Shown one piece after another: positions 1-6,099 of a stretch of DNA of 6,310 bases. The position numbers were made by a program, and so were the translations under genes. The notes beneath the pieces were generated by a model that was given only the letters and a program-made list of their open reading frames with translations, was not told where the DNA came from and ran no database searches. Numbering within the stretch: the stretch's first letter is position 1; each line of letters opens with the position of its first letter. The stretch spans positions 1-6,310 of the forward strand of contig CBFIJI010000114.1 in the NCBI GenBank assembly GCA_965662885.1. The letters are read 5' to 3'. The DNA comes from CBFIJI01 sp965662885 (lineage in GTDB: Bacteria; Bacteroidota; Bacteroidia; Flavobacteriales; Flavobacteriaceae).

Positions 1-2
1 GG

Positions 3-20
3 AAAGATGTCGCTATCTTT
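3..20 (-). terminator. weak hairpin at the end of the ferredoxin gene
   Basis: On the minus strand AAAGAT, a 6-base loop and ATCTTT form a perfect 6-bp stem that overlaps the stop codon. The stem is short and AT-rich and is not followed by a long T run, so this is at best a weak terminator. Confidence 0.22.
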
Positions 21-373
21 TAATCCTCACCGTGCATAAAACGTTGCTTTCCAAGAAGGGTCTCCTCTGACTCAACATGGTCTTCATCGGGAACACAACA
101 GTCCACAGGACAAACCGCTGCACATTGTGGCTCCTCATGAAACCCCTTGCACTCAGTACACTTATCCGGAACTATAAAATAATATTCATCTGAAACTGGT
201 TCTTGAAATACGGAAGCGTCAACAGCATTACCGTTAGGCAAAACAACATCACCGTTTAAACGTGTACCGTCTTGATACCGCCAATCTTCAGCTCCTTCAT
301 AAATTGCAGTGTTTGGGCATTCTGCCTCGCAGGCACCACAATTTATACATTCGTCAGTAATGATTATCGCCAT
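20..373 (-). CDS. 2[4Fe-4S] dicluster ferredoxin
   Basis: This is a small cytoplasmic electron carrier expected to bind two [4Fe-4S] clusters. The 117-residue protein has a first cluster motif C9-x2-C12-x2-C15-x3-C19-P. The second motif is C72-x2-C75-x8-C84-x3-C88-P, followed by C92 and C93. The eight-residue spacing in the second motif and the C-P-x-x-C tail resemble the Allochromatium/YfhL-type ferredoxins. About 52 residues separate the two motifs, far more than in minimal clostridial ferredoxins, and this stretch is rich in acidic and polar residues. The C-terminus (residues 94-117) is acidic. The ATG at 373 lies eight residues before the first cysteine, as expected for the family. The gene is divergent from the acyl-CoA reductase gene across 61 bases and has its own good promoter match. 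The redox partner cannot be told from the sequence. Family call is confident; the physiological role is unknown. Confidence 0.93.
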   Translation of the reverse strand: MAIIITDECINCGACEAECPNTAIYEGAEDWRYQDGTRLNGDVVLPNGNAVDASVFQEPVSDEYYFIVPDKCTECKGFHEEPQCAAVCPVDCCVPDEDHVESEETLLGKQRFMHGED

Positions 374-400
374 AGCAAATTTCTTTCATTAAATTAGCCA

Positions 401-431
401 CAAAATTAACACCTTAAATTCAACTAAGCAA
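401..431 (-). promoter_or_regulatory. Bacteroidota-type promoter for the ferredoxin gene
   Basis: Read on the minus strand, bases 408-401 are TAATTTTG, an exact match to the Bacteroidota -7 element TAnnTTTG. A TTG lies at 431-429, exactly 20 bases upstream, as expected for the -33 element. Transcription would begin near 395-397, giving a leader of roughly 22-24 bases before the ATG at 373. The -33 part sits against the start codon of the divergent acyl-CoA reductase gene (435), so expression of the two genes may interfere. Inferred from consensus only. Confidence 0.5.
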
Positions 432-434
432 GTC

Positions 435-1469
435 ATGCATCAGCTTCAAGAACGCCTTCAGGCTTTAAGCGCTTTAGGTCATTTTTTTAGAACCTACGTC
501 GAAGGTACAAACACCGACTCAGAATTTATGTCTTGCCTAAGTAAAACCAAAGCCGCTAATGGTTGGTTTACTCCTGAAGTCATTAATAGTGCGCTATCGG
601 GTTGGGGGGCTAGTTTGACACTTGAAAATCTCGAAAAGTGGCTCAAAGACTACAATATTTCCAAAAACGAGGCGCCAAAAACAATTGCTTTGATTTTGGC
701 TGGTAATATTCCTTTAGTCGGTTTACATGATTTGGTTTGTATTTGGATAACTGGACACAAAGCACTCGTAAAATGTGCCTCCAAAGATCAGTATTTACTT
801 CCTTTTGTAGCTCAATTTATAGATAATCAGTTAAGTAGCCCTTCTAACAGTATTCACTTTACAAAAGAAAAACTTTCCCATTATGATGCGGTAATAGCCA
901 CTGGTTCCAACAACTCTGCGCGCTACTTTGACCATTATTTTGGACACGTGCCTCATATTATACGAAAAAACAGAAATGGTGTTGCCGTACTTTCTGGTAA
1001 GGAATCAAAGGATGAATTGGAAGGTTTGGGTGATGATATTTTACGCTATTTTGGTTTGGGGTGCCGGAACGTATCAAAGTTACTATTACCTCAAGGTTTT
1101 GATTTAAACAAAGTTTTTGGAGGTCTATATCCAAAGTCAGCGGTCATCAACAATGCTAAATACGCTAATAATTACGACTACAATAAAGCAGTCTTTTTGA
1201 TGAGTGAATTTGATTTTTTAGAAAATGGTTTTTTCCTCTTAAAAGAGGACCCCATCATTGCTGCTCCAATAGCCTGTGCATTCTATGAATATTATGAATC
1301 CATGACCGATTGTATTGCATTTTTAAACGAGAACAAAGACGCTATTCAATGTGTTGTAAGTCATTTAGATATCGATGGAGCTCTTCCTTTCGGAAAAGCA
1401 CAATCCCCAGAACTTTGGGATTATGCAGATCAAGTGGACACGGTACAATTTTTAATAAATCTCAACTAA
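435..1469 (+). CDS. LuxC-type acyl-CoA reductase
   Basis: This is probably an NADPH-dependent reductase that turns an activated fatty acyl group (acyl-CoA) into a fatty aldehyde, of the LuxC/acyl-CoA reductase family (PF05893). At 344 residues it is shorter than luminous-bacterial LuxC, which is about 480 residues. Recognisable landmarks are AGNIPLVGLHD (89-99), ATGSNNSARYF (155-165), RKNRNGVAVLSG (177-188), FGLGCRNVSKL (206-216) and a conserved-looking C-terminal block at about 319-340. C210 in the GCRN motif is the best candidate for the acyl-accepting catalytic cysteine. No signal peptide or membrane segment is seen, so the protein is likely cytoplasmic. The ATG at 435 is the natural start. 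The ferredoxin gene is divergent on its left, and serC lies 297 bases downstream in the same direction. There are no luxA, luxB, luxD or luxE genes here, so bioluminescence is not suggested. The true substrate is unknown. Confidence 0.85.
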   Translation: MHQLQERLQALSALGHFFRTYVEGTNTDSEFMSCLSKTKAANGWFTPEVINSALSGWGASLTLENLEKWLKDYNISKNEAPKTIALILAGNIPLVGLHDLVCIWITGHKALVKCASKDQYLLPFVAQFIDNQLSSPSNSIHFTKEKLSHYDAVIATGSNNSARYFDHYFGHVPHIIRKNRNGVAVLSGKESKDELEGLGDDILRYFGLGCRNVSKLLLPQGFDLNKVFGGLYPKSAVINNAKYANNYDYNKAVFLMSEFDFLENGFFLLKEDPIIAAPIACAFYEYYESMTDCIAFLNENKDAIQCVVSHLDIDGALPFGKAQSPELWDYADQVDTVQFLINLN

Positions 1470-1511
1470 AGATCATTTGATTATACGTTTACTATTATTA
1501 AATCAAAACAT

Positions 1512-1548
1512 ATAAAAAATTATTTTTTATCAATAATGTTATATTATT
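1512..1548 (+). terminator. AT-only inverted repeats, possible terminator of the acyl-CoA reductase gene
   Basis: ATAAAAAA (1512-1519) and TTTTTTAT (1523-1530) form a perfect 8-bp stem with a 3-base loop, 42 bases after the reductase stop. A second repeat follows directly: AATAAT (1532-1537) and ATTATT (1543-1548) with a 5-base loop. The T run within the first hairpin fits a weak intrinsic terminator, but the stems have no G-C pairs. In DNA this AT-rich, such repeats can also arise by chance. Confidence 0.3.
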
Positions 1549-1616
1549 TTATAAACAATCATTTATTTTCTCAACTGTAATAGTGATATTTGCACCTTTA
1601 ATAATATCAAGCATCT

Positions 1617-1647
1617 ATTGATTCAAAAAAAAACATCCCTAATATTG
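1617..1647 (+). promoter_or_regulatory. weak promoter candidate for serC-serA
   Basis: TTG at 1617-1619 is followed, after 20 bases, by TAATATTG at 1640-1647, one mismatch from TAnnTTTG. This would give a leader of about 110 bases. A second, also imperfect candidate lies nearer the gene: TTTG at 1698-1701 and TATATTTTTTG at 1716-1726, where the spacing inside the -7 element is one base too long. I cannot choose between them from sequence alone. Confidence 0.22.
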
Positions 1648-1766
1648 GCTTTATTCAAAACACTACTTGTCCAAGACAGAAATGTTGGCATTGATTTTTT
1701 GCCTTTATGTCCCATTATATTTTTTGATCAATCGATGCGTCCAAAATAATCTGTAAACAATTAAAG

Positions 1767-2831
1767 ATGAAAATGCATAACTTCAGTGCTGGACCAGCAA
1801 TACTTCCAAAGTCCGTTCTTAAACACGCGAGTAAAGCTGTAATCGAACTTGACAATATTGGACTTTCAGTTCTTGAAATTTCCCACCGAAGTAAAGAATT
1901 TATAGCCATTATGGAGGAGGCCACAGAGTTAGCACTCTCCCTAATGGGACTTAAAAATAAAGGATATAAAGCTATTTTTCTCCAAGGGGGTGCAAGTATG
2001 CAGTTTTTAATGACTGCCTACAACCTACTGGAAAATAAAGCAGGATATATCAATTCGGGTACTTGGTCAACTAAAGCCATTAAAGAAGCAAAGTTATTTG
2101 GTGAAGTCATCGAAATTGCTTCTTCAAAAGATCAAAATTTCAACTATATCCCAAAAGAATATACAATACCCGATGGTTTAGACTACGTTCATATAACCAC
2201 CAATAACACTATTTTTGGTACTCAATATCATCGACTTCCAAAAACCTCCAACCCTTTGGTAGCTGACATGAGTTCCGATATTTTTTCAAGGGATATTGAC
2301 TACACTCGCTTTGGTATGATTTATGCCGGTGCCCAAAAGAATATGGGGCCTGCTGGAACGACATTGGTCGTGATCAAAGAAGATTTACTTGGAAAAGTTA
2401 GTCGAAAAATACCTTCTATGATGGACTACCGCGTTCACATTGAAAAAGAAAGTATGTTTAATACACCACCAGTATTTGCCATTTATACAACCCTCTTAAA
2501 CCTTCGTTGGATAAAGGCAAAAGGAGGATTAAAAATTGTTCAAGAAGACAATCGTGTAAAAGCCAATATTATCTATAAGGAAATTGAACGCAATAGTTGT
2601 TTTAAGGGATTCGCAGAAGTGCGAGATCGAAGTCAAATGAATGCGACTTTTAATCTGGTCGATGAATCTTTGGCTTCCTCTTTTGAAGGTTTATGTCAAG
2701 CCGCAGCAATTAGTGGTATTAAAGGACATCGTTCAGTTGGAGGCTACCGGGCTTCCATTTACAATGCGTTAAGCTTTGAGAGTGTTCAAGCACTGGTTGA
2801 TTGTATGGGTGCATTAGAAAGAATTAGTTGA
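1767..2831 (+). CDS. serC: phosphoserine aminotransferase
   Basis: SerC is a PLP-dependent class V aminotransferase. It converts 3-phosphohydroxypyruvate and glutamate to O-phosphoserine and 2-oxoglutarate, the second step of serine synthesis. It can also act in the DXP-dependent route to PLP (4-phosphohydroxythreonine formation). The 354 residues match the family's usual length. The N-terminal HNFSAGPAILP (4-14) is the family signature. HR at 40-41, QGGAS at 73-77 and AGAQKNMGPAG (187-197) follow; K191 is the expected lysine holding PLP. The C-terminal GHRSVGGYRASIYNA (320-334) is the phosphate-binding and substrate-binding block. The ATG at 1767 is preferred over the one at 1773 because related proteins carry two or three residues before HNFSAGP. 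It is followed by serA after 9 bases, so the two are almost certainly co-transcribed. Confidence 0.97.
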   Translation: MKMHNFSAGPAILPKSVLKHASKAVIELDNIGLSVLEISHRSKEFIAIMEEATELALSLMGLKNKGYKAIFLQGGASMQFLMTAYNLLENKAGYINSGTWSTKAIKEAKLFGEVIEIASSKDQNFNYIPKEYTIPDGLDYVHITTNNTIFGTQYHRLPKTSNPLVADMSSDIFSRDIDYTRFGMIYAGAQKNMGPAGTTLVVIKEDLLGKVSRKIPSMMDYRVHIEKESMFNTPPVFAIYTTLLNLRWIKAKGGLKIVQEDNRVKANIIYKEIERNSCFKGFAEVRDRSQMNATFNLVDESLASSFEGLCQAAAISGIKGHRSVGGYRASIYNALSFESVQALVDCMGALERIS

Positions 2832-2840
2832 TTTATATAT

Positions 2841-3791
2841 ATGAAAATTTTAGCAAACGACGGAATCTCAAAAACAGGAGTTGACGCCTTAACAGATGCA
2901 GGGTTTGAAGTGCTTACAACCAATGTAGCTCAAGAACAACTGGTCAATTTTATCAATGAAAATGACATAAAAGCCTTATTGGTTCGTAGTGCAACGACTG
3001 CCAGAAAGGAACTGATTGACGCCTGCCCGGGCCTCCAATTAATTGGTCGTGGTGGTGTTGGTATGGATAATATTGATGTTGATTACGCCAAGTCAAAGGG
3101 ACTACATGTTATCAATACCCCAGCAGCTTCCTCCTCATCAGTTGCTGAATTGGTTTTTGCTCACCTATATGGTGGCGTTCGTTTTTTATACGATTCTAAT
3201 CGAAACATGCCTTTAGAGGGAGAAACGAATTTTAAGGGATTAAAAAAAGCGTATGCCAAAGGAATAGAATTACGTGGTAAAACCATCGGAATTATTGGTT
3301 TTGGTCGTATTGGTCAAGAAGTTGCAAAAATTGCTCTCGGGGTTGGTATGAATGTTATTGCCGCTGATAAATTTATGGAGTCTGCAACGATAGAGGTTCG
3401 TCTGTTTAACGGTGCGTCTATTCCTGTGACTATCAAAATTGAGTCTATGGAGTCCGTCTTGGAAAAAGCAGATTTTATTTCATTACATGTACCTGCTCAA
3501 AAGGAGTATGTTATTGATAAAAAGGCGTTTTCACTTATGAAAGATGGAGCAGTCCTTATAAATGCAGCACGGGGTGGAGTCGTTGATGAAGTAGCGCTTG
3601 TAGATGCTTTGGAAAATGGAAAGCTTTCTTTTGCTGCATTAGACACTTTTGAAAATGAACCAAAACCTGAGATACGCTTATTAATGCATCCAAAAATTTC
3701 GTTAACACCTCATATTGGTGCAGCAACCTTGGAAGCACAAGACCGAATTGGAACAGAATTGGCAACACAAATTGCTAACTTACTTAAATAA
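2841..3791 (+). CDS. serA: D-3-phosphoglycerate dehydrogenase, short form without ACT domain
   Basis: This is an NAD-dependent D-2-hydroxyacid dehydrogenase. Beside serC it most likely oxidises 3-phosphoglycerate to 3-phosphohydroxypyruvate, the first committed step to serine. The substrate-binding region includes RSATTARKE (49-57) and GRGGVGMDNIDV (69-80). The nucleotide-binding motif is GFGRIG (153-158). The catalytic triad of the family is visible as R244 (NAARGG), E273 (ENEP) and H291 (PHIGAAT). At 316 residues it lacks the C-terminal ACT domain of the roughly 410-residue E. coli enzyme, so serine feedback through an ACT domain is not expected. The loop at about 180-205, after the first cofactor half-domain, is somewhat longer than I would expect from E. 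coli SerA. Another 2-hydroxyacid substrate is possible, but the serC neighbour argues for SerA. Confidence 0.92.
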   Translation: MKILANDGISKTGVDALTDAGFEVLTTNVAQEQLVNFINENDIKALLVRSATTARKELIDACPGLQLIGRGGVGMDNIDVDYAKSKGLHVINTPAASSSSVAELVFAHLYGGVRFLYDSNRNMPLEGETNFKGLKKAYAKGIELRGKTIGIIGFGRIGQEVAKIALGVGMNVIAADKFMESATIEVRLFNGASIPVTIKIESMESVLEKADFISLHVPAQKEYVIDKKAFSLMKDGAVLINAARGGVVDEVALVDALENGKLSFAALDTFENEPKPEIRLLMHPKISLTPHIGAATLEAQDRIGTELATQIANLLK

Positions 3792-3797
3792 ACGTTT

Positions 3798-4127
3798 TTG
3801 TATTTTAATAAACTTAAAGCTAAATGGGGGATTAACTCCAACTTTCAGCTCCTGATCATTTTTATTGTTTTTGCAATAACAGGATCTGGGAGTGTAAAAC
3901 TTGGTGCCCCCCTATTGGACTATTTGCATATTTCCACCGAAACATTTGGGGAAGATTTAATTGGGAAAACCGTTTACTGGATTTTACGTCTTGTTGTGAT
4001 ATTCCCGCTCTACCAAGTACTTCTTATTGTGGTTGGTACTCTTTTTTTTCAATTTCGATTTTTTTGGAATTTTGAAAAAAAAATACTTAAACGCATCGGC
4101 TTTAAGTTTTTGTTTAAAGACTCTTAG
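3798..4127 (+). CDS. small two-helix membrane protein, DUF6787-like
   Basis: This 109-residue protein has unknown function. Two hydrophobic stretches, about residues 16-32 and 58-84, should cross or enter the membrane. A basic start (KLKAKW) and a basic aromatic end (FWNFEKKILKRIG, 89-101) flank them, suggesting both ends are cytoplasmic. It resembles a small Bacteroidota-specific family that I know as DUF6787; some databases have loosely labelled members diacylglyceryl transferase, but no Lgt catalytic signature is visible, so I would not use that name. The start appears to be TTG: the serA stop (3789-3791) lies in the same frame, only ACG and TTT separate it from TTG, and the protein has no internal methionine. 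It probably forms the tail of the serC-serA transcript (6-base gap). Its last 4 bases overlap the end of folE on the other strand. Confidence 0.78.
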   Translation: MYFNKLKAKWGINSNFQLLIIFIVFAITGSGSVKLGAPLLDYLHISTETFGEDLIGKTVYWILRLVVIFPLYQVLLIVVGTLFFQFRFFWNFEKKILKRIGFKFLFKDS

Positions 4128-4717
4128 CCCAGTTTAGCAGTAATGAGTTTTAAAAATTCATTACGCGTGTCTGTTTCTTTAAAGGCGCCTCTAAAACCGG
4201 AAGTTGTCGTGGTGGAATTTTGTTTTTGAACACCACGCATCATCATGCACATATGTGATGCTTCCAATACTACCGCCACCCCCTTAGGTTTCAAAGTATC
4301 ATTAATACAATCCAAAATTTGCTGTGTTAGGCGCTCCTGCACCTGTAAACGTCTTGAAAAAACATCAACAACTCTAGGGATCTTACTCAACCCCACTATA
4401 CGACCGTCAGGGATATAGGCAATATGGGCCTTACCAAAAAAAGGTAACATATGGTGCTCACAAAGGGAATATAATTCGATGTCTTTTACAATCACCATCT
4501 CATTATAATTTTCATCAAACATGGCGCTTTGTAAAATCTGTTTTGGATCTTTTTCATAGCCCTCCGTAAGAAATTTCATCGCTTTAGCTGCACGTTCCGG
4601 AGTTTTAAGCAAACCATCACGAGAGGTGTTTTCACCGAGTAAATCAATAATAGAGTTGTAGTTTTGTATAATTTCTTTTGTCATAGATAAAGTATCTATA
4701 TTGAAGTTTTCGTTCAT
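4124..4717 (-). CDS. folE: GTP cyclohydrolase I
   Basis: FolE converts GTP to 7,8-dihydroneopterin triphosphate and formate, the first step toward folate and, in bacteria that make it, queuosine or tetrahydropterin. The family is a cytoplasmic, zinc-dependent decamer. The 197 residues match the usual length of the catalytic protein. The zinc ligands are visible as C86 and H89 in CEHHMLPFFGKAHIAYIP and C157 in SHMCMMMRG. The C86-to-C157 distance of 71 residues equals C110-to-C181 in the E. coli enzyme. GLSKIPRVVD (109-118), SRRLQVQERLT (121-131) and the QNSTTTTSGFRGAF block (166-179) are typical family sequence. The ATG at 4717 lies 10 bases after the msrA stop, so folE is probably co-transcribed with msrA. 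It converges on the small membrane protein gene with a 4-base overlap. Confidence 0.97.
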   Translation of the reverse strand: MNENFNIDTLSMTKEIIQNYNSIIDLLGENTSRDGLLKTPERAAKAMKFLTEGYEKDPKQILQSAMFDENYNEMVIVKDIELYSLCEHHMLPFFGKAHIAYIPDGRIVGLSKIPRVVDVFSRRLQVQERLTQQILDCINDTLKPKGVAVVLEASHMCMMMRGVQKQNSTTTTSGFRGAFKETDTRNEFLKLITAKLG

Positions 4718-4727
4718 TTTTATCGTA

Positions 4728-5261
4728 TTAGATAGTTATATAGTTCGAATAATATCGCTTAAGTTTTTCAAGCTTTGGATTAATTACATAATGACAGTAC
4801 GGCTGATCAGGGTTTTTGTTATAAAAATCCAAATGCTCCTCCTCTGCTGGATAAAATGGAGTAGCTTCAACTAATTCTGTTACAATGGGTTTTGAAAAGA
4901 CCCCTTCGTCTTCTAGTTGTTGCATTAACTCCTTTGCGACCTCTTTTTGTGATTCTTCTGTATAAAAAATAGCTGAGCGATAATGCGTTCCTACGTCATG
5001 ACCTTGCCGATTTAAGGTGGTTGGATCATGAGTATTAAAAAAAATAAGCAACAACTCTTTTAAATTTATTTGCTCATCGTCATAAGTTAGTGCTATAGCC
5101 TCTGCATGCCCTGTACGACCCGTACAAACCTCTCTGTAAGGTGGGTTTTTGATAAAACCTCCTGTAAAACCTGGGAGAACATCAGAAACCCCAATTACTA
5201 CCTTAAAAACAGACTCAGTACACCAAAAGCATCCTGCCGCCAAATAGATTGATTTTTTCAA
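4728..5261 (-). CDS. msrA: peptide-methionine (S)-S-oxide reductase
   Basis: MsrA repairs oxidised methionine by reducing the S-sulfoxide, in proteins or free. The catalytic motif GCFWC is at residues 10-14, with C11 the nucleophile and E16 close behind. Further landmarks are YREVCTGRTGHAEAI (42-56), NRQGHDVGTHYRSAIFY (84-100), and PYCHYVINPKLEKLKRYY (154-171), where C156 is a likely recycling cysteine. C14 is an extra cysteine in the active-site motif and may also take part. At 177 residues this is a single-domain enzyme without a fused MsrB. No signal peptide is seen, so it should be cytoplasmic. The start appears to be TTG (5261-5259): an in-frame stop lies at 5276-5274 and no ATG or GTG falls between. 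The gene leads the msrA-folE pair and has a Bacteroidota -7 element directly upstream. Confidence 0.95.
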   Translation of the reverse strand: MKKSIYLAAGCFWCTESVFKVVIGVSDVLPGFTGGFIKNPPYREVCTGRTGHAEAIALTYDDEQINLKELLLIFFNTHDPTTLNRQGHDVGTHYRSAIFYTEESQKEVAKELMQQLEDEGVFSKPIVTELVEATPFYPAEEEHLDFYNKNPDQPYCHYVINPKLEKLKRYYSNYITI

Positions 5262-5278
5262 AAATATAGTTTGTTAAT

Positions 5279-5286
5279 CAAATGTA
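5279..5286 (-). promoter_or_regulatory. Bacteroidota -7 element upstream of msrA-folE
   Basis: On the minus strand 5286-5279 reads TACATTTG, an exact TAnnTTTG match. Transcription would begin near 5274, giving a leader of only about 13 bases before the TTG start at 5261. No clear TTG -33 element is present at the expected distance; the region around 5303-5306 reads TTTC on that strand. The call therefore rests on the -7 match and its position. Confidence 0.38.
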
Positions 5287-5356
5287 TTAAATATTTAAAC
5301 TAGAAAATCCTATTTTTCATTTTTGTATGCTATTTATTAAAATTTTAAAAAATTCT

Positions 5357-5401
5357 TGTTGAACTTTATAGCGTGTCACTATAGCATGTTGAATTAAAGT
5401 T
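5357..5401. repeat. cluster of short direct and inverted repeats before the ABC ATPase gene
   Basis: Two near-identical 10-mers, TATAGCGTGT (5367-5376) and TATAGCATGT (5380-5389), repeat with a 13-base period and one mismatch. TGTTGAA occurs at 5357-5363 and again at 5387-5393, 30 bases apart. AACTTTA (5362-5368) and TAAAGTT (5395-5401) form a 7-bp inverted repeat around the whole cluster. Together they lie 27-71 bases upstream of the ATG at 5428. They may be an operator or leader structure, but chance similarity is possible in AT-rich DNA. Confidence 0.4.
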
Positions 5402-5427
5402 AAAAAAGAAGTAATTTCGAACGCAGT

Positions 5428-6099
5428 ATGAAAACACTCATCAAAGCAAAAAATATTAGTAAAAGTTATGGTACGCTTCCCGTATTATCTTCTATTGATC
5501 TTGAAATTAAAACTGGAGAAATTGTAGCTATAGTTGGTCCTTCGGGTGCTGGAAAAACGACCCTTCTTCAAATCCTTGGTACTTTAGACAGACCTAATAA
5601 AGGTTCAGAAACATCATTATACATCAACGATACTGATGTTACCCAATTGACAGAAAAAGCTTTGGCACAATTTCGAAATCATCACCTTGGATTTGTTTTT
5701 CAATTTCATGAACTATTACCAGAATTTACAGCTTTAGAAAATGTGTGTTTACCTGCATGGATTGACAATAAAGATAGTGCGATGGTTGAAGAACGAGCCA
5801 AAGAGCTGCTCAATACACTAGGACTAAAAGAACGAATTCAACACAAACCAATGGCCCTTTCTGGTGGGGAACAACAACGTGTTGCAGTTGCCCGTGCGTT
5901 GATGAATCAACCAGCAGTTATTTTTGCAGATGAACCCAGTGGTAATTTGGATTCCGAAAATGCCAATCGTTTACACGATCTTTTTTTTGATTTAAGAGAA
6001 AAATTGGGGTGTAGCTTTGTGATCGTCACTCACAATGAAGAACTGGCCAAAAGAGCAGATAGAAGTGTGGTTTTAAGAGATGGTACAATCACAGGATGA
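5428..6099 (+). CDS. LolD-like ABC transporter ATP-binding protein
   Basis: This 223-residue ATPase subunit of an ABC transporter belongs to the LolD/MacB/FtsE-like group. Such ATPases pair with FtsX-fold membrane proteins to release lipoproteins or work on the envelope rather than import nutrients. Walker A is GPSGAGKT (37-44). The Q-loop glutamine is Q92 in FVFQFHELLPEFTALENV. The signature is LSGGEQQRVAVARAL (144-158). Walker B is AVIFADEP (163-170), with E169 the catalytic glutamate, followed by the D-loop SGNLDS. The switch histidine is H202 in IVTHN. The FQFHxLLPEFTALENV stretch is characteristic of LolD. No permease gene is adjacent in the window, so the partner must be elsewhere and a specific substrate cannot be assigned. 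The stop overlaps the start of the next gene as ATGA, implying translational coupling. Confidence 0.93.
   Translation: MKTLIKAKNISKSYGTLPVLSSIDLEIKTGEIVAIVGPSGAGKTTLLQILGTLDRPNKGSETSLYINDTDVTQLTEKALAQFRNHHLGFVFQFHELLPEFTALENVCLPAWIDNKDSAMVEERAKELLNTLGLKERIQHKPMALSGGEQQRVAVARALMNQPAVIFADEPSGNLDSENANRLHDLFFDLREKLGCSFVIVTHNEELAKRADRSVVLRDGTITG

Larger units (their letters stand above)
1470..1766. other. 297-base AT-rich intergenic region before serC
   Basis: No convincing coding frame is seen on either strand. The first part (about 1490-1560) is extremely AT-rich and holds two AT-only inverted repeats. The rest contains imperfect promoter-like sequences but no tRNA-like fold or riboswitch that I recognise. 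A minus-strand open frame entering from serC (1715-1924) is a shadow of serC. The most likely role is transcription termination of the acyl-CoA reductase gene plus the serC promoter and leader. Confidence 0.6.

Noticed and set aside
435..1469. Part of a bioluminescence (lux) operon
   Set aside because: Only a LuxC-family reductase is present; no luciferase, acyl-transferase or synthetase genes are nearby, and this family is widespread in non-luminous bacteria.
1715..1924. Open frame on the minus strand over the start of serC
   Set aside because: It overlaps the strongly supported serC N-terminus in antisense, has no recognisable motif, and is a shadow frame.
3556..3768. Open frame on the minus strand inside serA
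   Set aside because: It lies wholly within the catalytic part of serA and its protein has low-complexity Leu/His/Gln-rich composition typical of antisense frames.
3798..4127. Prolipoprotein diacylglyceryl transferase
   Set aside because: The protein has only 109 residues and two hydrophobic segments, and the Lgt signature is absent; some database entries for similar proteins appear mislabelled.
5318..5325. CATTTTTG as a -7 element for the ABC ATPase gene
   Set aside because: One mismatch and no TTG at the right distance upstream; such matches are frequent in AT-rich DNA.
5389..5419. TTG, 20 bases, TAATTTCG as a promoter for the ABC ATPase gene
   Set aside because: The -7 element has one mismatch and transcription would start only a few bases before the ATG, leaving almost no leader. 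Not strong enough to list.
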